Source: Stenotrophomonas sp. 364
GTDB lineage: Bacteria; Pseudomonadota; Gammaproteobacteria; Xanthomonadales; Xanthomonadaceae
Length of the DNA: 64,000 bases
NCBI RefSeq assembly: GCF_009832905.1
Contig: NZ_CP047135.1
Coordinates: forward strand, 3,884,001 to 3,948,000
Reading direction: 5' to 3'
The notes beneath the pieces were generated by a model, which saw only the letters and a list, made by a program, of their open reading frames with translations, ran no database searches and had not been told where the DNA came from. The first letter of the stretch is position 1. Each line of letters starts with the position of its first letter. Shown piece after piece: positions 44,015 through 54,500 of this stretch. Position numbers and translations under genes: made by a program.

Positions 44015-44916
44015 TGGGGTGCGCGGCCCGTGCAGTGCACCGGCTGCGCCCGTTCGCACTGGCCGCCGCATTGCTCGGCCTGCTCGCCGGGTGCGGTGAT
44101 GCCACGCCCTCTTCCAACGCCGGCAAGCCACGCCGCGTGCTCGACAGCACCGTGCAGGTGGAAGATACGTTGGAGGTCAGCGGCACCGCCGATCAGCGCC
44201 TGCTGGGCTTTCTGCAAGCGCGCTATGGCGACAACGCCCGGCTGGACGCGCCGTGGCAGGACCAGTGGGACGACACCGAGGTGGAGGCGCTGCGCCCGGT
44301 CACGCGCAGCGTATGTGCCCGTGATACGCGCGATACCGATGGGCAGGTGCAGACGCTGCTGGCGGTCTGCCAGACGCTGGACGACGCCGCCAGCGTGGAA
44401 CCGGGCCGCCTGGACCTGTACGTGCTGCGCGATGGTCCGTCCGTTGGCACCACCGAAGCGCCGCTGCTGGTCATCGCCCAGCGCCTGCAGGGCCAGTACG
44501 GCCACAGGGGCGCGCCGGGTACGGTCCAGGTGGAGCCGCTGGGCCCGCACCGCCACGCGTTCCGCATCACCCATGGCCAGATCCAGCGGGGCGTCACCCT
44601 CGCCTCGCGCACCTACGTGGCTGTGCACGCCAACCGCCTGCGCGAAGTAGCGGTGCTGCGCGAACACATCGACAACAGCGCCGCCCGGCCCTGCGGCGAC
44701 GCAGGCAAGGGCTGCGATGACACCCCGTTCAACGTCGACTTCAGCATTGCGGTGGGCACCGCCGACGCGGTGGACGGGTACTGGCCGCTGACCGTGCGCA
44801 GCCGTGGGCAGGACTGTGCCGGGCCGGCGCACAGCTACGACCTGGTGGCGTTCGAAGCAGGCGCGCGCCGCTACGCGGTACCGGCGGAACTGCAGCGCGC
44901 GGGCTGCGCCGAGTAA
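44014..44916 (+). CDS. Hypothetical lipoprotein, second of a tandem pair
   Basis: This 300-residue paralogue of the preceding protein has a lipobox in [17 protein letters not shown]. Matching blocks appear in the same order: [81 protein letters not shown] and [22 protein letters not shown]. Spacing of the cysteines is conserved. Its start overlaps the stop of the first copy by one base, so the pair is translationally coupled. It sits 80 bases before purD. The duplication suggests a shared envelope role, possibly a two-subunit assembly. Confidence 0.82.
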   Translation: MGCAARAVHRLRPFALAAALLGLLAGCGDATPSSNAGKPRRVLDSTVQVEDTLEVSGTADQRLLGFLQARYGDNARLDAPWQDQWDDTEVEALRPVTRSVCARDTRDTDGQVQTLLAVCQTLDDAASVEPGRLDLYVLRDGPSVGTTEAPLLVIAQRLQGQYGHRGAPGTVQVEPLGPHRHAFRITHGQIQRGVTLASRTYVAVHANRLREVAVLREHIDNSAARPCGDAGKGCDDTPFNVDFSIAVGTADAVDGYWPLTVRSRGQDCAGPAHSYDLVAFEAGARRYAVPAELQRAGCAE

Positions 44917-44996
44917 CCGGGCGCGCGGCCACGCCCATGCAGGGCCGGCCGACACCGCGTAAAATCGCGGGTCTGCCCCCACACGCGAGAACTGCA

Positions 44997-46280
44997 TTGA
45001 AGATCCTGGTCATCGGCGCCGGCGGCCGTGAACACGCCCTGGCCTGGAAGCTGGCCCAGTCCGCGACGGTGGAGGAAGTGATCGTGGCTCCCGGCAACGC
45101 CGGTACCGCGACCGAGCCCAAGTGCCGCAACGTGCCGGTCAAGGTCACCGACCTGGACGGGCTGCTGGCCCTGGTGGCCGCCGAAGGCATCGGCCTGACC
45201 GTGGTCGGCCCGGAAGTGCCGCTGGTGGCCGGCGTGGTGGACCGTTTCCGTGCCGCCGGGCACCGCATCTTCGGGCCGACCGCCGCCGCCGCGCAGCTGG
45301 AAGGCAGCAAGGCGTACGCCAAGGACTTCCTGGCCCGCCACAACATCCCGACCGCATTCTATGCGGTACACACCGAGATCGAGCCGGCGCTGGCCTACAT
45401 CCGCGAGAAGGGCGCGCCGATCGTGGTCAAGGCCGACGGCCTGGCCGCGGGCAAGGGCGTAATCGTGGCGATGACTCTGGACGAGGCCGAAGACGCGGTG
45501 CGCGACATGCTGTCGGGCAATGCGTTCGGCGACGCCGGCGCGCGCGTGGTGATCGAGGAATTCCTCGACGGCGAAGAAGCCAGTTTCATTTCCATGGTGG
45601 ACGGCACCACCGCATTGCCGATGGCGACCTCGCAGGACCACAAACGCGTGGGCGACGGCGACACCGGCCCGAACACCGGCGGTATGGGCGCGTACTCGCC
45701 GGCCCCGGTGGTCACCGATGACGTGCATGCCCGCGTGATGCGCGAGGTGGTCAACCCGACCGTGCAGGGCATGATCGCCGACGGCATTCCTTTCACCGGT
45801 TTCCTCTATGCCGGGCTGATGATCGATGCCAATGGCGCGCCGAAGGTGATCGAGTTCAACGTGCGGTTCGGCGACCCGGAAACGCAGCCGGTGATGCTGC
45901 GCCTGCAGTCGGACCTGGTCGAGCTGGTGCAGGCGGCCATCGACGCACGCCTGCACGAGGTGGATGCGCAGTGGGATCCGCGCCCATCGCTGGGCGTGGT
46001 GATGGCGGCGGCGCCCTACCCGGAAACGCCGATCAGCGGCGATGTGATCCACGGCCTGGACACGGTGCCGCCCACGGCCAAGGTTTTCCATGCAGGCACG
46101 TCGCTGGACGCGCAGGGCCAGGTGGTGAGCGCGGGCGGCCGGGTGCTGTGCGTGGCGGCGCTGGGCGACAGCGTGAGCGACGCGCAGGCCAACGCGTATG
46201 CCGGCGTGGCGAAGGTGACCTGGGACAACGAGTTCCACCGCACCGACATCGGCTGGCGGGCAATCGCGCGGGAGAGGTGA
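44997..46280 (+). CDS. purD: Phosphoribosylamine-glycine ligase (GARS)
   Basis: This 427-residue ATP-grasp enzyme performs the second step of purine synthesis, joining glycine to phosphoribosylamine. The start is TTG at 44997, which gives the canonical KILVIGAGGREHALAWKL. Other signatures are VVGPEVPLVAGVVDRF, IVVKADGLAAGKGVIVAM, GDGDTGPNTGGMGAYSPAP and VIEFNVRFGDPETQPVMLRL. A CGAGAA ribosome site precedes it. No ATG lies near the correct N-terminus. A GC-rich hairpin follows 43 bases after the stop. Confidence 0.97.
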   Translation: MKILVIGAGGREHALAWKLAQSATVEEVIVAPGNAGTATEPKCRNVPVKVTDLDGLLALVAAEGIGLTVVGPEVPLVAGVVDRFRAAGHRIFGPTAAAAQLEGSKAYAKDFLARHNIPTAFYAVHTEIEPALAYIREKGAPIVVKADGLAAGKGVIVAMTLDEAEDAVRDMLSGNAFGDAGARVVIEEFLDGEEASFISMVDGTTALPMATSQDHKRVGDGDTGPNTGGMGAYSPAPVVTDDVHARVMREVVNPTVQGMIADGIPFTGFLYAGLMIDANGAPKVIEFNVRFGDPETQPVMLRLQSDLVELVQAAIDARLHEVDAQWDPRPSLGVVMAAAPYPETPISGDVIHGLDTVPPTAKVFHAGTSLDAQGQVVSAGGRVLCVAALGDSVSDAQANAYAGVAKVTWDNEFHRTDIGWRAIARER

Positions 46281-46322
46281 GGCCGCGCGGATCCGCGCAT
46301 GGCGTGGAGCGTGTGACGTCAG

Positions 46323-46343
46323 CGGCCCGGCATTGCCGGGCCG
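46323..46343 (+). terminator. Hairpin after purD
   Basis: CGGCCCGGCA-T-TGCCGGGCCG is a perfect 10-base-pair stem followed by TTGCGTT, a weak T tract. It probably terminates or protects the purD transcript. The stem sequence resembles that of the rpoH terminator 87 bases away. Confidence 0.6.
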
Positions 46344-46419
46344 TTGCGTTACAGGATCGCGTCGACACCTTCCTTGGTGTCGGACAGATCAGCGGCCCCA
46401 CATGGGCATAGCGGCTCCA

Positions 46420-46450
46420 GAAAAGAAAAAGGCCCGGCAATGCCGGGCCT
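46420..46450 (-). terminator. Rho-independent terminator of rpoH
   Basis: On the minus strand AGGCCCGGCA-T-TGCCGGGCCT is followed by TTTTTCTTTT, a textbook terminator 25 bases after the rpoH stop. The A-rich left flank is the T tract of the minus strand. Confidence 0.9.
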
Positions 46451-46475
46451 TTCATCACCTCAACGCCGCCCCGCA

Positions 46476-47351
<876 letters not shown>

Positions 47352-47675
47352 AGGGCTCATCTTAGCAGTCTGAAACTTGGACTGCTAAAGGGGAGAGAAG
47401 TTCCAGCGTTCTGTTCATGCAACGATGGCACTGATTACCTGGATAACGTACCGCGAAATGATGACAGTGGCGAGAGGGTCAAAAAATAAGGCAAACACCT
47501 TTTAAATCAATGACTTGATCGAATAAATGCGGCCACGGAGCGTCGATTTCCGCTGAACGACCGGATTCTGTCACCCCATTCAGGCGAAAAGTGTTGGCAG
47601 GCATTCAGCCCGGCGAGCAGGGGGTGCGGCGTCGGCCAGCGAACACCGCAATCAACAGGGTGGATCGGTAGCCCC

Positions 47676-47699
47676 CAGCCGGGCAGAGCCCGGCTCTAC
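47676..47699 (-). repeat. GTAG-headed palindromic repeat, copy 1
   Basis: On the minus strand it begins GTAGAGCCGGGC and folds into AGCCGGGC-TCT-GCCCGGCT, a perfect stem. It is identical over 24 bases to the copy at 47739, in the same orientation, and has the consensus form of Stenotrophomonas SMAG elements. Confidence 0.88.
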
Positions 47700-47738
47700 G
47701 AAGAGCGCGATTCCCGGGCCAGAGACATCGCGTTGGCC

Positions 47739-47762
47739 CAGCCGGGCAGAGCCCGGCTCTAC
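47739..47762 (-). repeat. GTAG-headed palindromic repeat, copy 2
   Basis: This is an identical 24-base direct copy of the element at 47676, separated by 39 bases. The pair lies 84 bases downstream of the outer-membrane protein gene and may end or stabilise that long transcript. Confidence 0.88.
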
Positions 47763-47845
47763 GAGCGGCGGCCGGAGCCGACCGCCGAAGCCGCCCTCTC
47801 CGGTAGTGCCATGCCGATGCGTGGCAGGCCAGCCAACGCCGAAGC

Positions 47846-50800
47846 CTAGTAATACCCCGCCATGTTCAAGAAGAATCCCTTCTGGTCGTACTTCAGCTCG
47901 GTCATGTCGTCGCTGAACTCGGTGAAGTTGTAGCCCACCCCGACCTTGAAGTTCTCCCCCACCCGGCGGTCCACGCCCAGCAGCCAGCCCTTGCGGACGC
48001 CGCCGTCGCGGACCTTCAGCCAGCGGTGCTCGGCCAGTCCTTCCCACTTCTCGAACAGGCGGTAGCGCAGCTGCAGGGCGGCGAAGTCGGCGCGGCTGTC
48101 CAGCCAGGCGCCTTCGCCGCGGCCGGTGCGGTAGTCGCCCCAGCGTGAGGCGAGTTTGGCCGCCACTTCCCAGCGCGCGCCCAGCTGGCGGATGCCCTCC
48201 AGCGACAGCACCTGCGAGCGCTGGTCGTACAGGTTGCCGCCTTCCTGGCCCAGCGAGGCCACGTCGTAGAGATAGGTGAACTTGCCGAAGCCCGCCCAGC
48301 CGGTGGCATCGTGCGGACGCCAGGCGAAGCCCATGTTGGTTTCCACCAGCTTGGCGTCGGCCACCGGGTTGATGCGGTCGTCGGTGTCGGCGTAGTTGGC
48401 CCGCAACGCAAAGCGCCAGTCTTCGTTGAGCTTGTACAGCAGGCGGTTGGTGGTCACCCATTGCTCGCGCTGCTCGGCACCGCTGTCGCGACGGTACTCC
48501 AGCTTGCTGTTCCACTGCGCCACCGCGTCGGTGCGGCCGCCGCTGACGCTGTACGCGCGGCGGTCGATGCGGCCCAGGGTGGAATCCAGTTCACCGTCCA
48601 TCACGGTGAAGCCCAGGTTCCAGCCCTGCGCGGGATAGAAGTCCATGCCGAAGGTGTGCACCAGCCCGGCGCTGTCCTGGCGACGGTCCTTGAGGTATTG
48701 GCTTTCGTTGTAGACGTTGACCTGGTTGCTCAGGCGCCAGCGCTGGCCCAGCGTCCAGCCGCTCTGCAGGCCGGTGTCGAACAGCGGGTCGGTGCCGGTG
48801 CGGTCGGTGCTGTAGCTGTAACTGCCGTACAGGCTGTGGTCCGGCGCCATGCGGTACTCGGCATCCACCTTGGCCCCGTTGCCGCGGCTGCCGCCGCTGA
48901 CTTCGGCGCCCACGCTGCTGCGATCGCCAAACAGATAGCGCGCGCCCAGGGTGAGCAGGTCGTTCTTCTCGTAGGCGCCGCCGTCATCGTCCAGGGTCAC
49001 CTGGCCGGTGCCGTACAGCTCCCACGACGACCCGAAGCGCTGCCGGTAGCCGATTGCCGCCAGCATCGCCGACACGTCCTGCAGCGCCTGCTCCTCGCGT
49101 ACGCGGCGCAGTTCGCCGGTGAGCTGGCCGTCGTTGCCCAGCCGCCACTCGGCGGTGAGCTGGCTCTGCTCCAGGGCCAGCTCACCCTGCTCGGTGCGGG
49201 TGTGGCGGCCGTACAGGCTGAAGTCGTCGGTGAGGTAGCCCAGGAACTCCGCGCCGTATTCCTGGATCGGCTGGCCGGTGTCCTGGCGGGCGACCGAGAA
49301 ACCGGCATCCACGTCGCGCCACCACGCGCCCACGCTCCAGTCCTGTGCGGTCCAGCCCAGCTCGCGCAGGTTGGCGCGCGCTTCCACCGCGCTGGCCGTG
49401 CCCGAGCGCCGCCCTTCGTACGGATTGCGCCGGATGAAGCTCAAGCCGCCGTTGTCGGAATAGAAGACGGGTGCGGCCGTGGCATCGGTGCGGGTCTGTT
49501 CCACCTTCAGGTAGGTACCGCGCCCGGCCTGCAGGGTCAGGTCGGCGCCCTTGAGGCTGTAGTTTTCGCCGCTGCGGTTTTCGTCGATCCAGGTGCCCCC
49601 GATCGCCACGTGGTCGCCGATCCACTGGCGGCCGCGCGCACCGTAGGTGACGTCGTCGCTGCTGAAGCCCAGCGGCACGTATTCGTAGTCCACCAGCAGC
49701 AACTGGTCGTAGCCGTCCAGCGGCATGTCACGGGTGATGCTGCGAACGTTCTCGCGGGTGAGCTGGGCCAGCGGCCGGGTCAGGATCAGGCGGCCCTGCA
49801 GGTCATCGATCTCATAGTCCACGCCCTCCTGCAGGGTGGCGCGGGTCTCAGTGCGCCCGGTGGTGCGGTCGCGCACTTCCAGCACCACCTGCTCCGAGCC
49901 GGGCAGCACGTCGGTGTGGCGCAGGTAGTACAGGCTGCCGCCGGTGCCGAGGAATTCGCTGTGCCCCGGTGCCGACTGCGCTTCGGAGCCGAACACCTTC
50001 AACTGCGAACGCGCCTCGCCCAGCGGCGTGGCCTCCAGCGAGCGCCAGTTCAACGCGCCGCCGTACAGCGAGCGCACGTACTGGCCGTACTCGGTCCCGG
50101 TGATGCCGGTGGCGTAGTTGCCCCACAGCGCCTGGCTCTGGTCCCAGTCCACGCGCAGGTACAAGCGGCCCTGCGTATCCACGTCGCGGTAGGTGGTGGA
50201 ATCGTCGCCGTACACCGGGTAGTACAGGTCCGGGTCGAGGCGACGGAACACGTCCTGTGCATCGGCCTGGGTGAAGTCGCGGAACAGGTACTTCAGCTCG
50301 CGGTCCTGGGTGTCGGCCTGCGCGGTCACCAGGTACTTGCCGCGCATCTTGCCCTTCAGATAGAAGGCCAACCGGCCGTCGCTGAGGAAGCCGTCGGTGT
50401 CGCGGTCGTCGGCGGCCAGCGGCTGCACGTTGCCACTGGCGCTGTTCCTGGACAGCGTCACGTCGGCGATGGCCACCAGGAACAGGTAGCGACCGGTCAC
50501 GTCCACGTCCAGCTGGCGTTGCGCCGAGGGGGCATCGCGCGCTTCCACGCTGACGTCGTAGCGGTGCTGGCCCACCGGCTCGAGGAACTCGGCGGCGAAC
50601 TTCTGCTCCAGGTCCACCGGGAAGTCCTGGCCGTTGATGCGCACCCGGCTGTTGGGTTCCAGGTTGCGCCCATACAGGCGCACGCGTGAGCCGTGGATGG
50701 GAATGTTCTGCAGGCGCAGCGTGCTTTGCCCGTAGATGCTGTTGCTGACCTGCAGGTCCTGCGCGCTGTCGCCGTCGAGTGCCTGACCCAGGGTTTTCTG

Positions 50801-51544
50801 CACGTTCTCACGCGTGACCTGCAGGCCGCGGTCGAAGTCGGCCCGGGTCACCAGCTGGATGCGCTGGATGCGGGTTTCATCGAACGCGCCGCCGGCACCA
50901 TAGGCGCGGGCCACATAGATCAGGTCATCGCCGGTGCGCAGCTTGATCTGCTCGGGCAGCGTGCCATCCCATTCGGCGTCGCCCACGTAATCGGTCGGCA
51001 ACGGGATCCGCGCCAGCGGGGTGACCAGGTCGGTGTCGGTGCCGCGGTACAGCGTCACCTCCAGTTTCTGGATGAACGAGGCGTAGTTGTTGTAGCTGTG
51101 GAAGCGCAGCGGGCGGATCACCCGGCCATTTTCGAACGGCACCGTGGCCGCCGCCTGGACGCTCAGACTGGGCGGCACCATGGTGGGGTCTTCGGTGGCC
51201 CACACCACGCCGCCGTTGGGCAGTTCGGCCATGAACTGGCCGCCGGGGCCGGCGACATCCGGCGTGGTGGCCGGTGCCAGTGGTACCGCCGTGGCCGCGC
51301 GCGGATCGACGCGCCCCGGCAACGGCAGCACTGCGGCATCGTCATCGCCGATGCGCAGCAACAGGCCGTCGTCGCTGCGGCAGCTGTCGTCCTGGCAGCG
51401 GATCGCATCCGGTGCAGTGGACGGCAAGGCGGTCTGGGCGATGGCCGGCACGGCGGTCAGCAACAGCGACGTGCCCAGCGCAAGCGACGCACGGCGAAGA
51501 AGAATCGCGGTCCAGGTCGAGGGTCTGCTCAGGGTGATATCCAT
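47846..51544 (-). CDS. Large outer-membrane beta-barrel protein, partner of the giant repeat protein
   Basis: This 1232-residue exported protein has a signal peptide (SLALGTSLLLTAVPAIAQ). The N-terminal third is soluble, with QDLQVSNSIYGQSTLRLQNIPIHGSRVRLYGRNLEP, which suggests Ig-like modules. From about residue 560 the sequence alternates polar and aromatic residues with Tyr/Trp turns (YLKVEQTRTDATAAPVFYS, LYGSYSYSTDRTGTD, RYRLFEKWEGLAEHRWLKV) and ends YDQKGFFLNMAGYY, with a terminal aromatic residue as in outer-membrane barrels. The ATG at 51544 follows the stop of the giant gene by two bases; a TTG at 51550 would overlap it. The two are surely coexpressed. It could anchor, export or receive the giant protein; no known transporter family is recognised. 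Confidence 0.82.
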   Translation of the reverse strand: MDITLSRPSTWTAILLRRASLALGTSLLLTAVPAIAQTALPSTAPDAIRCQDDSCRSDDGLLLRIGDDDAAVLPLPGRVDPRAATAVPLAPATTPDVAGPGGQFMAELPNGGVVWATEDPTMVPPSLSVQAAATVPFENGRVIRPLRFHSYNNYASFIQKLEVTLYRGTDTDLVTPLARIPLPTDYVGDAEWDGTLPEQIKLRTGDDLIYVARAYGAGGAFDETRIQRIQLVTRADFDRGLQVTRENVQKTLGQALDGDSAQDLQVSNSIYGQSTLRLQNIPIHGSRVRLYGRNLEPNSRVRINGQDFPVDLEQKFAAEFLEPVGQHRYDVSVEARDAPSAQRQLDVDVTGRYLFLVAIADVTLSRNSASGNVQPLAADDRDTDGFLSDGRLAFYLKGKMRGKYLVTAQADTQDRELKYLFRDFTQADAQDVFRRLDPDLYYPVYGDDSTTYRDVDTQGRLYLRVDWDQSQALWGNYATGITGTEYGQYVRSLYGGALNWRSLEATPLGEARSQLKVFGSEAQSAPGHSEFLGTGGSLYYLRHTDVLPGSEQVVLEVRDRTTGRTETRATLQEGVDYEIDDLQGRLILTRPLAQLTRENVRSITRDMPLDGYDQLLLVDYEYVPLGFSSDDVTYGARGRQWIGDHVAIGGTWIDENRSGENYSLKGADLTLQAGRGTYLKVEQTRTDATAAPVFYSDNGGLSFIRRNPYEGRRSGTASAVEARANLRELGWTAQDWSVGAWWRDVDAGFSVARQDTGQPIQEYGAEFLGYLTDDFSLYGRHTRTEQGELALEQSQLTAEWRLGNDGQLTGELRRVREEQALQDVSAMLAAIGYRQRFGSSWELYGTGQVTLDDDGGAYEKNDLLTLGARYLFGDRSSVGAEVSGGSRGNGAKVDAEYRMAPDHSLYGSYSYSTDRTGTDPLFDTGLQSGWTLGQRWRLSNQVNVYNESQYLKDRRQDSAGLVHTFGMDFYPAQGWNLGFTVMDGELDSTLGRIDRRAYSVSGGRTDAVAQWNSKLEYRRDSGAEQREQWVTTNRLLYKLNEDWRFALRANYADTDDRINPVADAKLVETNMGFAWRPHDATGWAGFGKFTYLYDVASLGQEGGNLYDQRSQVLSLEGIRQLGARWEVAAKLASRWGDYRTGRGEGAWLDSRADFAALQLRYRLFEKWEGLAEHRWLKVRDGGVRKGWLLGVDRRVGENFKVGVGYNFTEFSDDMTELKYDQKGFFLNMAGYY

Positions 51545-51546
51545 GG

Positions 51547-54500
51547 TCAACGCCCCTCCCTGGTGGTGCGGTCCGCGCCGGGAGAAGGCTCGGATGGATC
51601 GTCCAGACGCAGCCGGTACAGCGTGCTGCCGTCGCCGCCCACGACCGCGATGTGGCTGGCGGCTGCAATGGCTGCCGGCACGCGCGTGGCCAGCGCCATC
51701 TGCACCGCCTGCGCGCGCTGCCGGGCCAGCGCCTCCTGGCCCGGGGCCGCGGTGAGCAGCACACGGCCGCCGCCGCGCGTCACCAGCGCCTGTGCCGCCT
51801 TGTCCAGCACGGCGTCACGGCTGGCGTCCAGGCGTGCGCTGCCGGGCGCGAACAAAGCCTCGCCCAGGTCGATCCGGACCGGCCGGGGCGCCGTCGCGTC
51901 GCCGGGCGATGCGGCGCTCAGCGCGCCATCGGGCATGCGCACGCCGAAGTCGAAGCGGGCCGGCAGCCCGGGCGTGATCCGCCGCACCAGCGGGTTGGGC
52001 GTGGTGAAGCGCGCCCCGCTGGGCAGGGTGGACGGATCCACCTTGAGGATGAAGTTGCGCCCGCGTGCCTGGCCGCCCGGGATGCCCACCAGGTGATAGC
52101 GGCCGAAGGCATCGGTCTCCATCAGCAGGCCTTCCACCGCTGCCACGCGCACGCCCGGGATGCCCCGCTCGCCCGGATCCTGCACGCCGTTGCCGTTGCG
52201 GTCGTCGAACACGCTGCCGATGATCAGGCTCTCGTCGAGCAGCGGATCGGTGGTGATGTCCACGTCGGCCGAGGCCACGTTGCCGATGCTGCGGTTCTCG
52301 CCATCGATGGCGGTGATGCGGTTGGTGTGCACACCGGTGCCGGTGCCCGCCCCCACGCGCAGGTAGTACACCACCGTGGCGCGATCGCCCACCGGGATGT
52401 CGATGCCGTCGATGCGCAGCGGCTGGACGCCACTGGTGCGCGCATCGTTGTCGGCGTCCTGTACCGCGAACCCGCCGCGCACGAAGGTGAAGCCCGGCGG
52501 CAGCGTGTCCAGCAGGGTGGCGCCGTTGGCATCCACCTCGCCCACGTTGTCGATGGTCACCGTGTAGCGCACCAGGTCGCCGATCTGCGCACTGCGCTTG
52601 GCGGCCACCTTGGTCAGGCGCAGCACGGCCTGCTGGCCGGCCACCGTGACCGCCACGTTGGCCTCGGCACACAGCGCGGTGGGAATGGACACATCGCAGA
52701 CCCGGTAGCGGAAGCTGTCGGTGCCGGCGAAGCCTGCGGCGGGTGTGTAGCTGCACAGGCCATTGGCGCACTGCACGCTGCCATGGGCCGGTGCGGTCAC
52801 CACCTGCAGCGAGGCCGGGTCCAGCGGTGCGCTACGGGCGCTGTCGTTGGCCAGCACGTCGATCTGCACGGGCGCGGTGGTCTCCATGGTGACCGCGTCG
52901 TCGACCAGGGTGAGCACGTTCGGCTCCACGGTCACGGTGACCGTGGCGCTGGCGCACATGGCCGGGTCGGCCACGTCGCACACCTGGTAGTCGAAGCCCT
53001 GCACGCCGGCGAAGTTGGTCAACGCGGCGAAGCGGATGCGGGCGCGCGGCATCACCGTGGCCGTGCCATACGGCGGCGGCGCGGTGATGGTCACCGTCAC
53101 CGTGTCCGGATCGATCGGCGTGCCGTTGACGCGGTCGTTGCCCAGCACGTCGATCTCGATCACGCCGTCCTGCGGCACCTGCACCTGGTCATCCTCGGCA
53201 TCCACGCCCGGCGGCACCGCGATGACGGTCACGCTGACCGTGCCGGTGTCGCACACGGTGGGCTGGTTGAGCAGGCACAGGGTGTAGGTGGTGCTGTAGC
53301 TGCCCGGTGCCAGCCCGGCGGCCACGTCCACCCAGCCATCGGCGCTGAAGGTCAGCGCGGGGGTGGCCACCGGCGCGAAGCTCACCTGGGCCGGGTCCAG
53401 CGGTGCGGTGTTGAAGGTGTCGTTGGTGAACACGTTCACCACGCGTGCCTGCCCGGCTGGCCCGATCGGACCGGCGCTGTCGTCCACCGCCAGCAGCGCA
53501 CCCACCGGCCCCTGCACCAGCACCGTGGCGATGGCCGTGGTGCAGTTGGTCGGCACGCCGTTCTCGCAGAGCTGGTAGGCCAGCTGCACCTGGCCCGGCT
53601 GCACGCCGGCGGCCACCATGATCTGGCCCTGGTTGTTCATGGTGTAGCCCGGCGTGCTGCCGGTGAGGCTGGCCACCACGCTGCCCACCGGCGGCGGCGA
53701 CACGTTGTTGAAGCTGTCGTTGTCCAGCACCGAGCGCGCGATGGTGCCGCCCACCGACGGGTCCACCGGCGTACTGGTGAAATCGTCGTTGACCGACAGC
53801 ACCACATTGGCAGACCCGGACAGCGTGAGCGTGACGCTGGCCGTGCCGCACTGCGCGCTGTACGGCGCCGGCAGGCAGACCTGGTAGGTGAAGATCACCG
53901 GCCCGGTGGTGCCCGACGGCGGCGTGTAGCTGAAGCTGCCATCGGCGTTGAACACCAGCCCGGCCACCGCACCGCTGGTGAGGGTATAGAGCGCGCCCGG
54001 CGGCGTGTTGTCGTTGGACGACACGTTGCCAAGGGTCGGGCGCCCGGCCGGGGCGGTGACGCTGTCGTTCTGCGGGGCCGGGGTGATCACCAGGGTGACA
54101 CCGGCGGTGGTGCAGTTGGCCGGCGCGGCCGCTTCGCAGACCTGATAGGTGATCTGGGTGGCGCCCGACGCGACGCCGGTGCCCACGCTGATCGTGCCAT
54201 CGGGGTTGATGGTGATGCCGGCCGGTGCGCCCACCAGGCTGAGGATCACATCGCCAGGCGGCGGCGGGCTGACCCCGTTGAGGCGGTCGTTGGCGAGCAC
54301 GCCGGCCGACGAGGTGGCACCGGGCAGCACATCGGTGAGCACATCATCGCCGGCCACCAGCGTGCCGTTGTTGATGTTGATGGTGACCGTGGCGGTGCCA
54401 CAGCTGGCCGCATACGGCACCGGCAGGCAGGCCTGGTAGGTGAAGCTGACCGGGCTGGGCGTGCCGCCCGGTGGGGTGTAGGTGAACGCACCGGTGCTGA

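Larger units (their letters stand above)
47352..47845. other. Intergenic region upstream of rpoH
   Basis: No gene is evident in these 494 bases. The part nearest rpoH (47361-47560) is relatively AT-rich (for example ataaggcaaacacctttt) and should hold the rpoH promoters, read leftward. The part nearest the outer-membrane gene holds two identical GTAG palindromes and no clear terminator for that gene apart from them. Confidence 0.6.

Noticed and set aside
46343..46430. Coding-like tail between the two hairpins (minus strand reads DLSDTKEGVDAIL then a stop)
   Set aside because: It resembles the end of an enzyme gene, but only about 20 residues are open and nothing upstream supports a gene; chance or an old remnant.
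48311..50689. Long plus-strand open frame opposite the outer-membrane protein gene
   Set aside because: Antisense shadow; His/Val/Ala-rich without domain features.
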